Source of the DNA: Parasitella parasitica
Taxonomy: Eukaryota > Mucoromycota > Mucoromycetes > Mucorales > Mucoraceae
DNA: 43,003 nucleotides
NCBI GenBank assembly: GCA_025201805.1
Contig: MU619315.1
Location: 93,580-136,582 of the forward strand
Direction: 5' to 3'
Shown in pieces: positions 11,698 through 22,982 of this stretch (within the stretch, counting starts at the first letter, position 1; the number at the start of each line of letters is the position of its first letter). A program made the translations under genes and the position numbers. The notes under the pieces are model-generated. The model searched no databases and had not been told where the DNA came from. It saw only the letters and a program-made list of their open reading frames with translations.

Positions 11698-14600
11698 CTA
11701 TTCTATCATAGCAAGCCATTCGTCCATCGCTGGCTTATCGAGTGCTTGAAAGATATGTGAATCATAGAGGGTATCAATTGTAAAGAGAGTTTTGGGTTTC
11801 TATGTGTTTTGGGCAGATATGAGCAAATGGAAAATTAGAGTCAGAGCTGCTCAACTTACCGTTGCGTCGACTTCAGTATTATCGTGGTGCACACTCTTGA
11901 TTTTTAGGATATCGATCTCGCTTAATTCAGATTGATCAGCATACAAGAAGAGGAAGTGTCTAATTGATGCCAAGTGTTATTGGCTATGAAAACTAGCTAA
12001 AGATATATATGATAGACTTACCTTGTCAGTACACACCAATATTTATCCCAGGCCTCAGCGTTTTCCGAGGCATTTTTACGCATTAGGTATCCTTTTTTGG
12101 TATTTTCTTCAGTTACAGGTATCAGGATTTGATGGGTTTGGGGTATCCAGCGACGCGCAGTCGGTTTGGCTAGTGTTTCTTGGGGAAATATTTGCTCGCT
12201 ACTCATCTTCTTTGTGCTCCAAAGATCGATGATAGCTTGTGCGCTGACAGAGCCTGATTTAGGAGCAGCAGGAGTGCCATACAGACGGTCTAATTGCTCC
12301 TTCAAAAAAAGTTTGTGTCTGAGTGCATCCACCATTTCTCTACGCTGCATCTCTTGGCGCGATTGCTGGCATAATACGCGAGCTGGAGATGCAAGATGCT
12401 GTAGATCTTGACCTCCAGACAAGTCGGCCTTGTAATGTACGGTAAACAAGCTTGTAGTCTGTTTCTTGGTGGGGGATGACTTGGTGAAGAAATTGAGAAT
12501 AAGCGACGAACGCTTGCTGTGTATCTTTTTCTTGATACTGGCAGCTTTTTGCTGGTCTTTGATGTGCACAAAGATATCCTTTTCGAAGCGCAGAGTAGAG
12601 TCAGGACATCGCACAGCCCAACTAAGTGTCAACGCAACTTTTTGTGTATTGGATGTAACGCCGTTTAGTAAACGAGTGTCGTGCAATGAGCTGTCCCAGG
12701 CACAATGAACATTGCTTTCTTTGCCGTTATGGGCGCTTGAAACTATATTAAGAGGGATATTCACATGGCTGACATGGGGTGACTCAACAACGCGATGTTT
12801 GTTATCAACTAGGCGGATATGCCCAATACGCAGGTCAACAATCTTGTCTAATGCTCCTGTGCTCGAGAGAGACAAAACGACGCGACGTTGTTGACCTTGT
12901 TGCAAGAAGAAGGTGTCGTGTTGGCCAAACATTTCGCCAATGGAAGCATGAGCTGGTTCCACAGGCACAGGTTTGTAATCGCCTTCAGGAGTAAGTTCGC
13001 AGATTTGAATTTGAGCAACCACATTTTGCGATTGTTTGCAAGGCATCATGTTGTGTTCAGTTACTTGTTCGTGTACAATCAATTCTTGCAGATAGTCTTG
13101 GCAGGGCTTACCAAACACTTCAAATGTGATGTCCTGAGTCTCTATGATCTGCAGCATTTCCTCGGTAATCGCCATTGACAGGGTTTGGTGATAGTTGAAC
13201 TGAATAGACTCATCAGTGACAGCAATGGTATCGGCAGCAAACACGCCATCCAAATGACTCCCAAAAGTTGAAAGTCTAAACTGAGCATTTACGAGAGAGA
13301 ATTGCTGTGGATTCAATCCAATTAATTCTAGTATGACAATTTCAAACACTAGCTGCTGGCCAACATGAAGCAATTTGCGAGGATTTTCATCTTCAACGGG
13401 AGCATCGTGCTGTTGGCAAGGGTGACGAACCGAGCGAGCAATGGGTGAGATCAAGACCTTGAGATGTCCCATGAGGCGGCCTGTACTGCGACAATGCACA
13501 GATAAGACGCTTTCTACAGGGACTTGTGTTGCCAAGTTGCGTAAGGAGATTTGTGCAAGGCCAACAAGTGTGAATTCAGGTGCTTCATAAAACATATCAT
13601 CACCCTTGATGTATTTTTTGCTATCATCGCTATAAGAAGCACCCGTCAAATATCGAAGACGAGCCATGAATTTCTCTAGAGACCAGACATAGACAGAACC
13701 ATGTTTCCTGTCCACCACCTGCACAGCCATGCAAGGTTTGGCAACTTTGAGTAGATCTGCATCATTGTGCGACATGGCTTGCGCCGAGGCATCATCGTGT
13801 ATAACAGCGTACTGGTAAAAGACGTTTTTGCTGGCTTTGGTGGCCAAAGTGTTGGCCTGGCGCACGAACACGTCGTGAGTGAGCATGGCTTGAGCCATTG
13901 CAACGTTGTGTTGACGTCTCCAATGGTCAACTACTTTCTGTACTACGATGCGCTCTTTTGGTGTAAATTCAATGGGTTGCTGATGTGAGTTCGAGATGCG
14001 GCTATTCAGGCGGTGCAGCTTGGCTTCATATTTTTTACGATGGAGCTCCATATTTTGCTCTAAAAGCGAACAAGACGAAGATACAGTGTTTGCGTCTGTT
14101 GTATAGGAGGTATTGTCGTCGTCCAAGAAGATCGAGGATGTCGTTGTAGAGTAATTGCTGCGAAGTGCTGACGACGATGACGAGCATGTTGACTGACGCT
14201 TGCGGATCACTCGCACCTTGGCAACATCGTCGAACAGCTTATCAAGATCTTCGTTGGTAAAGCTTTCGAACTTGGAGTCATTGATGTATGAATTAAGCAT
14301 TGCTTCACGACGAGCAAAGTTCCAATCCATCACCTCATTTAAGGGGGGTGGCAGTGCTCCGTCGCCAGATGAAGTAGGAGATGGGGGTCCGCATGGGCTA
14401 TCTGCTCTGTTAGTTGGCTGCAGCTGGAGTTGTTGTTGTTCCCGTTCCTTCATTGCTTCGCCAGGATTATTGAAACGGAATACATGGTGATCACCCAAGA
14501 TGATGCGGTAGCCACTTCGGAGACGTTTTGGTTCGGAAATGCGCATGCCATTTACCATGGTGGTACAGTCGAGGCGAGGATAGAGAGTGACAATGTCGTC

Positions 14601-16526
14601 TGTATTATCAAAGTAGCAATGATTTTTGTGAATGTTACTGCCGCTTAATCGAATGGATCCACTGCCGTCTGTTCTTTCCTCCTCTTCATCCTCGACGAGG
14701 CCTTGATCAACGTGTGTGATTCCTGGCTTGATGTTGTACATTAGGCATTCAGACATGAGAGGATCCTCGTTGAGGTTGATCAGATAAGGAACTTCTTTGG
14801 GTGTATACAGACCAACGTTATTCTTTTCAATGGTGATGCCGAGGTGTTTGAGTGATTTCTCTCTATCAATATGGATCTTTTCTGTATTTTGGATTTTTTC
14901 TTCCCATGTCTGGTTCAATTCTCCAAGTAATTTCTCTGTCATTTGCAATTTATCGACCATTTCTTCTTTGGTAAGCTGTGTAGTGTTACCGGAAGCATCA
15001 GTGAAAACTACCGTTGATTTCGAATTGGCTGGGAAAGTTGGCGATAATGAATTCGGTCGTGTTGTTGCAGCAGCGTTGTTGTTTGATAATCGCTTTTTCG
15101 TTGGATGCGCAATAGCTTGAATTTTCTCTACTTCTTCTGGTGCATAAACCATCAGCGCTTGACGCAGCGCGTCGACTTCGTCTTTCAGTTCACGCACAAT
15201 CTTGGCATTTGGATCTTCGTTCACTACAGCTTTGGTCTTTATCTTCTTGGCCTGATCAGCATAGCGCAATGTGCTAATCGTCTCGTCGTAATCGGCAGGC
15301 GAAATCGCAGCAATCATGCAAGTTTTAGAGTTGCCGCCCAGAGAATCTTTGAGAAGCCATGTCAAAACCGAATCACGAAAAGGCACAAAAGCTTCTTTTG
15401 GTTTCTTGCTTTTTTTAGATGTCGATTCAGCTGAGGCTTGTTCAGCGAGTCCTGCGATGACTTTGCCAAGTGTTGTGAGCGATTTGTTGATGTTGGCTCC
15501 TTCTTTTAATCGAACGCCGGTTGCACCAGTGCTGTTTGCACGTTCACTGCCGGCTAAATCAACCAAACTATATATAGATGAATTTTAGTAAAAAAATAAA
15601 ACTTAAATATTCTAATAGGTTTTATGTATTATATACCTAATACGGGCCACTTTATCTGTCACTTGTTTGGTAACTGGATCCAATATCTTTTGCGTAACGA
15701 AAATGGTGAATACAGCATGCGAACGTGAAGATGTCTCGTTCATATTTGTAGCTGCGACCGTGCGAGCTTTGTTGCCTTCGTCCATAAGCTGATCAATGTT
15801 TTCAAAAGAGTTGACAGCAAGACGTGATAGATCTTGTACATATGGTCCCAAGACCGGGTGCTCTCTGACTTTAAGGTTGCTTTTGTTTCGAGGATTCAGC
15901 AGATCACGCACTTTTTCGTTGTAAATTTCGATGTATGAGACTTCCACCTGAAAGTCTAACGATTCTGTTTTCGTAGAGCTAATTCGATCGAATAATTCTG
16001 AGCAGGTTCTAGGAATGACACCTTTGTCCTCACCATAACCCATCTATTTTAAATGCTTAATTTAGCTGTGTAACGGCAATATATGTATGTACATGTGCAC
16101 ATACCATAGAATAAGATTTACCAGAACCAGTCTGACCATCTGCTACAAATGTTAGTAAAATAGGAACACATACAAAGCAAACATGACACTTTACAAGCAA
16201 ATAGACAGCAATTGTATCCATTGAATGCATGATCCAGCAATTCTCTACCGAGGTCATTATAAACAAGTTCCTGATCTGCGAAATTGTCGTCGTCTTTATC
16301 CGCAGACCAATAAGATTGATCAAAAGTGAACGCTTTTGGATCTTCTGCTGAGCCAGGTGGTTTGCTGATGATGGTTTTATTGCCTTCCATACGAATAAGA
16401 CAAGGCGCACCTCGAGCCTTTTCTATTTGATATTGTTAGCAGGATTCAACAACAATGAAATCATTAGGTACCTCGAGCATTTAGTGGTCTACAACGCACG
16501 ACAACTTTAATATTACTTCCACTCAT
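11698..16526 (-). CDS. Kinesin-3 motor (UNC-104/KIF1-like), 1490 aa
   Basis: Exons in transcript order: 16526-16472, 16422-16195, 16139-16105, 16043-15637, 15567-12022, 11959-11860, 11799-11698. They sum to 4473 nt and every junction keeps the frame. The motor domain (about 1-370) starts with [20 protein letters not shown]. It has P-loop GQTGSGKS (96-103), switch I NETSSRSH and switch [10 protein letters not shown] (243-250). An FHA domain follows (about 500-610), then KIF1B-like and DUF3694-type regions. A PH domain ends the protein (about 1400-1488; [24 protein letters not shown]). This order is that of UNC-104/UncA motors, which carry vesicles and early endosomes toward microtubule plus ends and bind phosphoinositides through PH. 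Length fits fungal relatives. Confidence 0.95.
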
Positions 16527-16977
16527 GTCGAATAATATAAATTATTGGCTGTCAAGATGATGTTTGTTTTGCTATTGTGTCAAAAAAAGAAATTTTGAAT
16601 GATAAAAAAAAAATAAAAAATAAAAAAAAAGTTAAAAAGAAAGAAAGAAGCACACATGAAAAACTGTACATTATAATTGCTTCAAAAGCAGTAACCGAGG
16701 GGGTCTTTCAAGCGATTAAACAGATTTGGAAGGTGCTTGCAAACAGCAGATTAATATGAATTAAAATAATAATGTAAACCAGGCTGAGTATAGCCCCTTT
16801 CTCCGACTGTGCCTCTGCCTCTTTCTCTTCCTCTATCTCTGTCTTTCTCTCGCTCTTTAATTCCACATGGATCAACTCCTATACTACATGTCTTTCACGG
16901 AAAATACAGGAGTATGCTTTTTTTTTTTTATACTATTTATAGTGTATTATAAATAGTAAAGCACTTTCTTTTTTTTT
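16527..16977. other. Intergenic: kinesin promoter and MED8 3' flank
   Basis: Both neighbours are on the minus strand. The gap holds an A-rich tract at 16575-16645, a pyrimidine-rich run of about 65 nt at 16794-16860 (purine-rich on the transcribed minus strand), and a perfect hairpin at 16931-16958 flanked by T-runs. No gene seen. Confidence 0.6.
16931..16958 (-). terminator. Perfect 11-bp inverted repeat after MED8
   Basis: TACTATTTATA (16931-16941) and TATAAATAGTA (16948-16958) pair perfectly around a 6-nt loop. The hairpin begins about 20 nt past the MED8 stop and is bounded by T/A runs. It could affect 3'-end formation or mRNA stability. The terminator label is inference. Confidence 0.35.
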
Positions 16978-17763
16978 TTATTTCTTGGTAGCATTATTAG
17001 CAGCTGTGGCTAGCTTCTTTAGATCACTACCAATCACTTCGCTCTTGCCACTGCTATAAAAATTCAACAGACATTCCAACTTCCATTTTTTCCAAATCTC
17101 TTGAGAAGGAAATCCCATCTTCTCCCACTCTTCTTCTTCTCCCATTTCTTCATCTTCTTGGTCGTCATCCTCCTGGTCAATCTGATCTTCATAGCGTAGC
17201 ATAAAATTAGGTCGGTGATCTGTAGACAATTCGCTGATAAAATTAGCTGCGTCTACAGCCAACCGATCATGACGTTCCAGTAACTGATTCCACTGATTCA
17301 ATTGACTGTAAATAAGCTGCTCGTCATCTGCATTATGAGACATCTGGCTGGTAGTAGTTGCGTTATTGTTATCCGATAATAATTCCTGGGCAATCGTCGC
17401 TTGAGTCTCTGCTTCCAGTTTTTCTATATCTGGAATGAGTTTGGTTCTTAATAAAACACTCAAAATGTTGGTTTCTTGTTCAGTAGTTGTGGGTATATAA
17501 GGATGTACCATGAGCTTAGGCAAAGTAGCATTGCTGGCCTTCTCTGTATAGTTGTAAAAGTCTTCAGAGAGGGACGCGAACTTTGCTGTCAGCATGTTGA
17601 ATTTATTTAGTAAATCTGGCCATGTAAAAGGAAATTTGGGTTCTTTTAAATAAGTGAGATGAGTAGAAAACGTCTCTTGAAGTGACCATAATTTCCCCCG
17701 GAGAGCCTCTAGTTCTTGGTATGTGTTTGGGTCAAGCTGTGCCTGCAGTTGTGATGGTTCCAT
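16978..17763 (-). CDS. MED8: Mediator complex subunit 8, 261 aa
   Basis: Single exon. The N-terminal half (residues 15-75, with LEALRGKLWSLQETF and WPDLLNKFNMLTAKFASLS) matches the fungal Med8 pattern: two helices that anchor the Mediator head module and bind TBP and Med18/Med20. A strongly acidic stretch lies at about 198-217, and a short C-terminal helix follows. In yeast a C-terminal helix of Med8 contacts Med18. Length is close to that of other Med8 proteins (about 220-300 aa). The call rests on pattern memory, as Med8 is poorly conserved. Alternative: another coiled-coil nuclear protein. Confidence 0.7.
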   Translation of the reverse strand: MEPSQLQAQLDPNTYQELEALRGKLWSLQETFSTHLTYLKEPKFPFTWPDLLNKFNMLTAKFASLSEDFYNYTEKASNATLPKLMVHPYIPTTTEQETNILSVLLRTKLIPDIEKLEAETQATIAQELLSDNNNATTTSQMSHNADDEQLIYSQLNQWNQLLERHDRLAVDAANFISELSTDHRPNFMLRYEDQIDQEDDDQEDEEMGEEEEWEKMGFPSQEIWKKWKLECLLNFYSSGKSEVIGSDLKKLATAANNATKK

Positions 17764-18183
17764 TGTTGTTGTAGGGAAAAAAGGAAGAGTGGATGCTGCT
17801 CAGTTGGATGTTGCTGCAGAACTTATTTCAATGTCCGATCTTTCTTTTTCTTTTTCTTGTTCAAAATGTCCAGATTTGACATTCGCGAGTCTGTTTTTTA
17901 CAAAAATCTAAATAAATTGAATATAAAGTATGCAGGGCTCACTTAATTATAATCGTATAGAATTCAAATGCGGTTCAAATTATGGTATTTGCATACACAA
18001 TTTGTACTAAAACTTTTGAGTAAACTGCGATATTTGAAAAAGCAGTTATTTCACAAAAATCTGCATCGAGTATATGTAATGGCCAAGTAAATGATTTGAT
18101 GTAAGAATTGACGGCATTTTGGTCATTTTTGGCTTTGGAATAGCATATCAAAAAATTATTTTTTGTGGCTGATTTCCGGAAAA
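17764..18183. other. Intergenic: MED8 promoter
   Basis: AT-rich, with a TTTC/TTTTC microsatellite near 17838-17860. No gene seen. Confidence 0.5.
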
Positions 18184-18846
18184 TTAGTTTTTACGCTTGT
18201 TCGCCCTTGTCCTAGCAAGGAGAAAAAATAAGATTTTTAGTGAATTTTCATAAGCGACAAAAAAAAATCTTACAAGTGCTATAGTATATGAATACTGATT
18301 GCCAATAATAGTTCTGGCTAATTCCGAGGCCACTACGGCTTGAAAAAGTGGCTCAAATTGACCTTTAAAGTTACTAGTTTTTATGTGATTTTGGGTATAG
18401 AAATCATCGTACACACCCTGCATGGCTAATCCCAAGACACGAATTGAATAGAAAAAGTAGCTGAAGGCTGGGTAACGTGCTTGGGCTCAGATGCTGCAAC
18501 TTTTATATTGGTGCTGTGGCAAAGCTGCTCTATTTTCAGCCATAAACTAGCATAAATATTCATGCATAGATAATCCGTAGTAAATAATTGCGACATTGAT
18601 CCATGTTGCCAAGTACAAATGAGCAGTAATTGATATAAAAAAGATGGGCGATATACTTTGATATACATCTAACTGCATAACCTACCATTCTCCGATACCA
18701 GGATATGGATAAAAATATTCAACAAAACTCTGATTCGGATCCCAAGTGCTTGAAATCATTGACTTATGGTTAGGCCAGTTTCTAAAATGCGACTCACCAT
18801 AAATTGCTACACATGAGGTGTGTAAGAAAAAAGGAATAGACCACGA
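18184..18846 (-). pseudogene. Decayed unknown protein gene with three in-frame stops
   Basis: One minus-strand frame runs about 190 codons from 18846 to a possible GT donor near 18283. It has coding character throughout (SHFRNWPNHK, YPYPGIGEW, ITAHLYLATWINVAIIYYG, YPAFSYFFYSIRVLGLAMQG, ELARTIIGNQYSYTIAL). It is broken only by TAG at 18682-18684, TAG at 18547-18549 and TGA at 18487-18489. There are no indels. An upstream in-frame stop lies just before 18846 and no ATG fits, so the 5' part is missing or spliced. The product seems to have hydrophobic segments. I do not recognise the family. It lies directly 3' of the PAK gene. Confidence 0.6.
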
Positions 18847-18962
18847 GCTTTATGTTGAATAATTTATTTTAATATGATGTTTTTGATATGTGTGTGCGTG
18901 TGTGGATAAAAATACAATAAATTTATATATAAGGGACAGAGGGAAATACAATACAAGGCTCG

Positions 18963-19360
18963 TTAGCTTTGCTCTTGTTGCTGCTGTTGAATGGTATCCT
19001 TTGCTGCTTTTATCAGAGGGGTTAAAGTATACAGAGGGTCTGCCTTGCGTAGAAAAGGATGTCGTAGTAATTCGTCCGCAGTAGGCCTGAATGAAGGGTC
19101 CACCTGAAGACAAAGAAACAGAAAGTCTCTAAAGATATCACTCAAGGACTCAGGGTTCTGCAAATCAGGAGTACCATTGTTTGCAATCAGATAAAGTGCG
19201 CGCAATGGATTTTCATTCAGATAAGGTGGCTCGCCCTCGATCATCTCAATTGCTAAGATACCCAATGACCAAATGTCTACTTTTTGGTCGTAAGCCTTCC
19301 TAGTTACAACTTCTGGAGCCATCTACAATTTGTATATAAAGAGAAGATTAGCATTTACTC

Positions 19361-19392
<32 letters not shown>

Positions 19393-21223
19393 NNNNNNNN
19401 NNTTTTGCCATTCTTTACCCAATATGGTGTGCCAACGAGTGTAGTACGTTTTGATGTAGGTTCATGCAATTGTGCGCAAAAACCAAAATCAGCTGTTCGA
19501 AATTGACAGACATTACTCTCTAGGTCATGAAAGATCCAGTAAAAGACTTACTTAATTTGATATCGCCTTTCATGCTCAACAGTACATTATCACTTTTGAT
19601 GTCTCTGTGAATCACGCCATTTGCATGAAGATGCTTAAGACCTTCAAGCACTTCCTTGCAGATAGCAGCGATTTGACCTTCCATAATCAAGTTACATGTA
19701 ACAACGTCAGTAAGACTTCCGCCCTCCATATATTCCATTACAACCCATAGATCTCCATTCCAAAGATAAGATTCGATAAAATTGACAATATTTTTTTGCT
19801 GAGACCGCTTCATCACCATAATCTCATTGATGATTAGCTCTTTTTTGGGTTGTTTATCCAAGTTCATCTGTTTGATGGCTACAGGATTGGCATAATTTTG
19901 TTGCCTATGAGCAATAAAGACACCGCCAGAAGCACTAGTATTAAACAGGATTAACTACATGATTTCCTACCATATGAACGGCTTACCCTTGTCCAATCTT
20001 AACCATATTAGAGTAAATCAACATAGGATCCGTGTTTAAGCATAGTTGTTTTAGCTTACGAATAATATCTTTATCTTCCATGCTCTTTTTTTTGCTTTTG
20101 GGTCTCGATTTAACAGTGCCAGGAGGTCCAATTGTTGATAATAAAGGTGGCTCGTTTTTCATGGATATCAATTGAGGCAAATCCATCTCCCTATCCCCAA
20201 TTGAAGCAGTAGATTCAGAGTTGATAGAATAAACGTCGTCGACGAATTCTTTATGCCAATAAATATTAGTTTCTTCAGGTTTCAACTAACATACAAAGTG
20301 TGACATTTACCATCTTCTGGCAACTTGTTACTTACAGGTACAACATGGTCATGAGTTCCTGTTTTCGTAGCTGACGTTGCTGCTGTAGTTGTTGTAATTT
20401 TTTTTGCTGTATTTGCAGAGACCTTTTAAAAATAAATTTAACGACTCATACAAATTCTTGCAAATTTCGTTTCTTACCAACCCATCGCTATTTTCCTCTT
20501 TAGATTTTGTAATGCGCAGTGTAGAGAAACGTCGAAGCGTCTTTTTGAAGCTTTCGCTCGTGGACATTTTTGGTTCTTGCTGTGATTCATCTTCATTTGT
20601 ACTGGCTGAAGCACTAGACGTCGTCTTTGGTATTTTATCCCATACCCCGTCTTCAATCGTATGCTGTGTAGCATCTTGCAAGAATTCGATTGCATGAATG
20701 ACAGCCTAGGTCGGTAACAACTTAGCACCATATTAGCATTGATAGCCTGCGGTATATTTACCTGTGGATTGTTCTCTTGCTCTTGCTTTGTGATACCACT
20801 TTGTGTAAGCAAGTTTTGCCACTCTCCAGGAAGGCCCGTAAATTCACCTGTATCAGAATCAAATCCAACATGTGTAACATGAACTGTATTATAAGGTGTT
20901 GATATATCCATTGGTGGTGATGGGGGCGACGATGTATTGTTGCTATCCTTTGATAAAAAATCTATTTGTTCAATATTTCAGTACCTGACCAAGGAAAAAT
21001 GTTGTCATTGACTACTACCGTTGAAGTTTCCCATGAATTTATCAATCACACCTTTGAACTTTGTTCTTTCTCGAGGCTTTTCGGTGCTCGCGAAGGGAAG
21101 TCTACTATGGCCATTAATAAAGAGCGAAGCAGGAGATTGCAATAATGTGGAGGGTATTTGCTCCCCATTTTGGGACGAATTAGAGCCAAAATTAGTTGTT
21201 ACTAGTTTGGGTGATCTTGACAT
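18963..21223 (-). CDS. p21-activated kinase (PAK; Ste20/Cla4 group), 611 aa
   Basis: Exons in transcript order: 21223-21019, 20961-20762, 20705-20478, 20422-20336, 20285-19987, 19934-19552, 19492-19419, 19322-18963. They sum to 1836 nt with all phases matching. The CRIB domain starts at about residue 87 ([16 protein letters not shown]) and binds GTP-loaded Cdc42/Rac. The kinase domain starts at about 335 (KIGQGASGG). It has [17 protein letters not shown] at 469-471 ([11 protein letters not shown]), activation loop TTLVGTPYW and MAPEVV. No PH domain precedes the CRIB, unlike Cla4. These kinases control polarity, septins and MAPK signalling. The last intron (19323-19418) contains a poly-T run and an N gap, but coding sequence is unaffected. 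Confidence 0.95.
19393..19402. other. Assembly gap (10 N) in a poly-T intron
   Basis: Ten N lie within a long T-run inside the last PAK intron. The true length of the homopolymer is unknown. Confidence 0.99.
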
Positions 21224-21670
21224 GCTTCAGCAATAAAATGTTTGTGTTCAAGGGATGTAATGTTTGTAAAAAGGGGTAAAAAAATAAAGGGACCGAGAAA
21301 AAAACAACCGAAAGAAAGAGAGGGGGGAAAAAGAAAATCAAAGAAATCGATTTAGAACCACTCAAAATATAAATGGAAACTAGAATAATTGAATGTATCA
21401 CTTTCTTTTTTTGTAGATGCTTGCAAATTTAAACACGCAATAAGAAACAGAAGGATATATGATCAAAGAGTACACTGACACTGAGGAGTATATTGTCGTC
21501 ATTTCAAAACACAGCAACGCTTTCCATGCCATAAACTTCACATTGGGAATAGAAAAACAGAAACAGGAAAAAAAAAAAAAAAAAAGTCGTCTGATTATTT
21601 CCCGCACAGGTAGATAGTATCCTACAGAGCCAGCTTTTTCTTCATACACATATATTTTCCTATATTCAAC
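21224..21670. promoter_or_regulatory. Divergent promoter region (PAK / universal stress protein)
   Basis: 447 nt separate the two start codons. The region has a purine-rich stretch on the + strand at about 21275-21350 and an A-run at 21570-21585. No clear TATA box for either gene. Confidence 0.5.
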
Positions 21671-22306
21671 ATGTCAATAAATTCTACTAAACCTCGAAGA
21701 GTATTGATTGGTTATGACCATTCTGTTGTATCTAATGCAGCTATGGAATGGATTGTCAATAAACGAGCTGTGTTTGCTGATGATGAAATTACGCTGGCTA
21801 TTATTGTCAATGATGATGCGATAGCAGTTGAGGGAACATTTGGTTTAGAAGCATCAGTGGCTGGTCCTGCAGGTTGGCTAGCAGACGATTACAGAGAGCG
21901 TGTATCCAAAGTAGAAAGGGATTCAACTAAAGCATTGAATGCTGTAGTGACATGGTTTGCTAGTAAAGGAGTAAGTTTTTTGATTAATGTATCATTCTCA
22001 AACTGATATAATAATCATACAATAGATCACAGTTAGCCCGAGAATTTTAAGTGGTGAACCAGGAGAAACCTTGAAAGATTTCGCAGAAGCAAATCAAGTC
22101 GATCTGGTGATTGTTGGTAGTCGAGGATTAGGTTTTCTTAAGAGGTAAATAAAATAACATGTTTGATTCTCGAGATAAATGTACTCATCTTAAAAAACAG
22201 ACAATTTATTGGGTCTGTATCTGATTACTTGATTCATCACTTGAAATGTTCTGTACTTGTGGTCAAAGATGATTGTAATAGCAAGGATGAAACCATTCTA
22301 ACTTGA
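21671..22306 (+). CDS. Universal stress protein (UspA family), 174 aa
   Basis: Exons 21671-21970, 22026-22144 and 22201-22306 sum to 525 nt. The start (RRVLIGYDHSVVSNAAMEW) is the first strand and helix of the Usp fold. The C-terminal part holds the ATP-binding pattern G-2x-G-9x-G(S): GSRG, nine residues, GS (about residues 133-147), then the final strand LKCSVLVVK. Proteins of this type bind ATP and are induced by stress; their exact job in fungi is unclear. Both introns have normal GT-AG ends, and intron 1 would otherwise introduce a stop. Divergent from the PAK gene. Confidence 0.9.
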
Positions 22307-22462
22307 TGTAAATTTTTAAAAAAAAACAAATTCCATATAATGATGTTATGGAGCACAAGAGCCTTTTACATATACTGCATGACGAGTCAAATTTAGAAAC
22401 TGCATAGTCAACAAATTAAGCCTTGCTGTATTAATAAATAAACAATGATCAAAAATCGTAGA

Positions 22463-22470
22463 TATATAAG
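22463..22470 (+). promoter_or_regulatory. Candidate TATA box of the 78-aa protein gene
   Basis: TATATAAG lies 56 nt upstream of the ATG at 22519. Initiation about 30 nt downstream would give a leader of roughly 20-25 nt and would place the upstream ATG at 22481 outside the transcript. Confidence 0.4.
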
Positions 22471-22518
22471 GAGGGAGAAAATGAATCTGTCTTCTTTTTT
22501 GCTATATCTTCATGCGTA

Positions 22519-22755
22519 ATGCTCAATTATAATCATCGTCGTACTACATCTGATGCTTCTACTACCTCTAATTGGTCTTGCGAATCTTACAACACAAATT
22601 CACATTCTTTTCTATTAAACGAGCCATCAAGGCAGGTCAATGTCAAGTTTTCCAAAGTCATTATTGTCAACGATACAACCACTGCTTATATCATGAAGGA
22701 CCCAGCAATGCCCGGTTCAACAAAGGACGTCATTGATCGTTACTATTCAAGTTAA
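22519..22755 (+). CDS. Small hypothetical protein, 78 aa
   Basis: Single intact frame with ATG, a good TATA box upstream and AATAAA at 22826-22831. The N-terminal half is Ser/Thr/Asn-rich and probably disordered. The C-terminal half is more ordered (NVKFSKVIIVNDTTTAYIMK, then an Asp/Tyr-containing tail). No signal peptide or membrane segment. I do not recognise a family. Signals on both sides and balanced codon use argue for a real gene. Confidence 0.55.
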   Translation: MLNYNHRRTTSDASTTSNWSCESYNTNSHSFLLNEPSRQVNVKFSKVIIVNDTTTAYIMKDPAMPGSTKDVIDRYYSS

Positions 22756-22825
22756 TTTGTATACAACATGAATAGCAAACAACTTTATACAATCATATTC
22801 TGTAAATAATTTCCAAATTTCATGT

Positions 22826-22831
22826 AATAAA
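22826..22831 (+). terminator. Poly(A) signal of the 78-aa protein gene
   Basis: AATAAA lies 71 nt after the stop codon at 22755. Confidence 0.45.
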
Positions 22832-22982
22832 ATTTTGCTAGGGATGTTAAACATCGATTCAAATTGAATAACTTGTATAGTTTATTTTTTATAAATAGTT
22901 TAGATAGCATTTATTCCGAGCTTTACTTAATAAAGGAACCCTTGAAGCGTATTTATTACACAAGCACGATTGATTGTTAACT

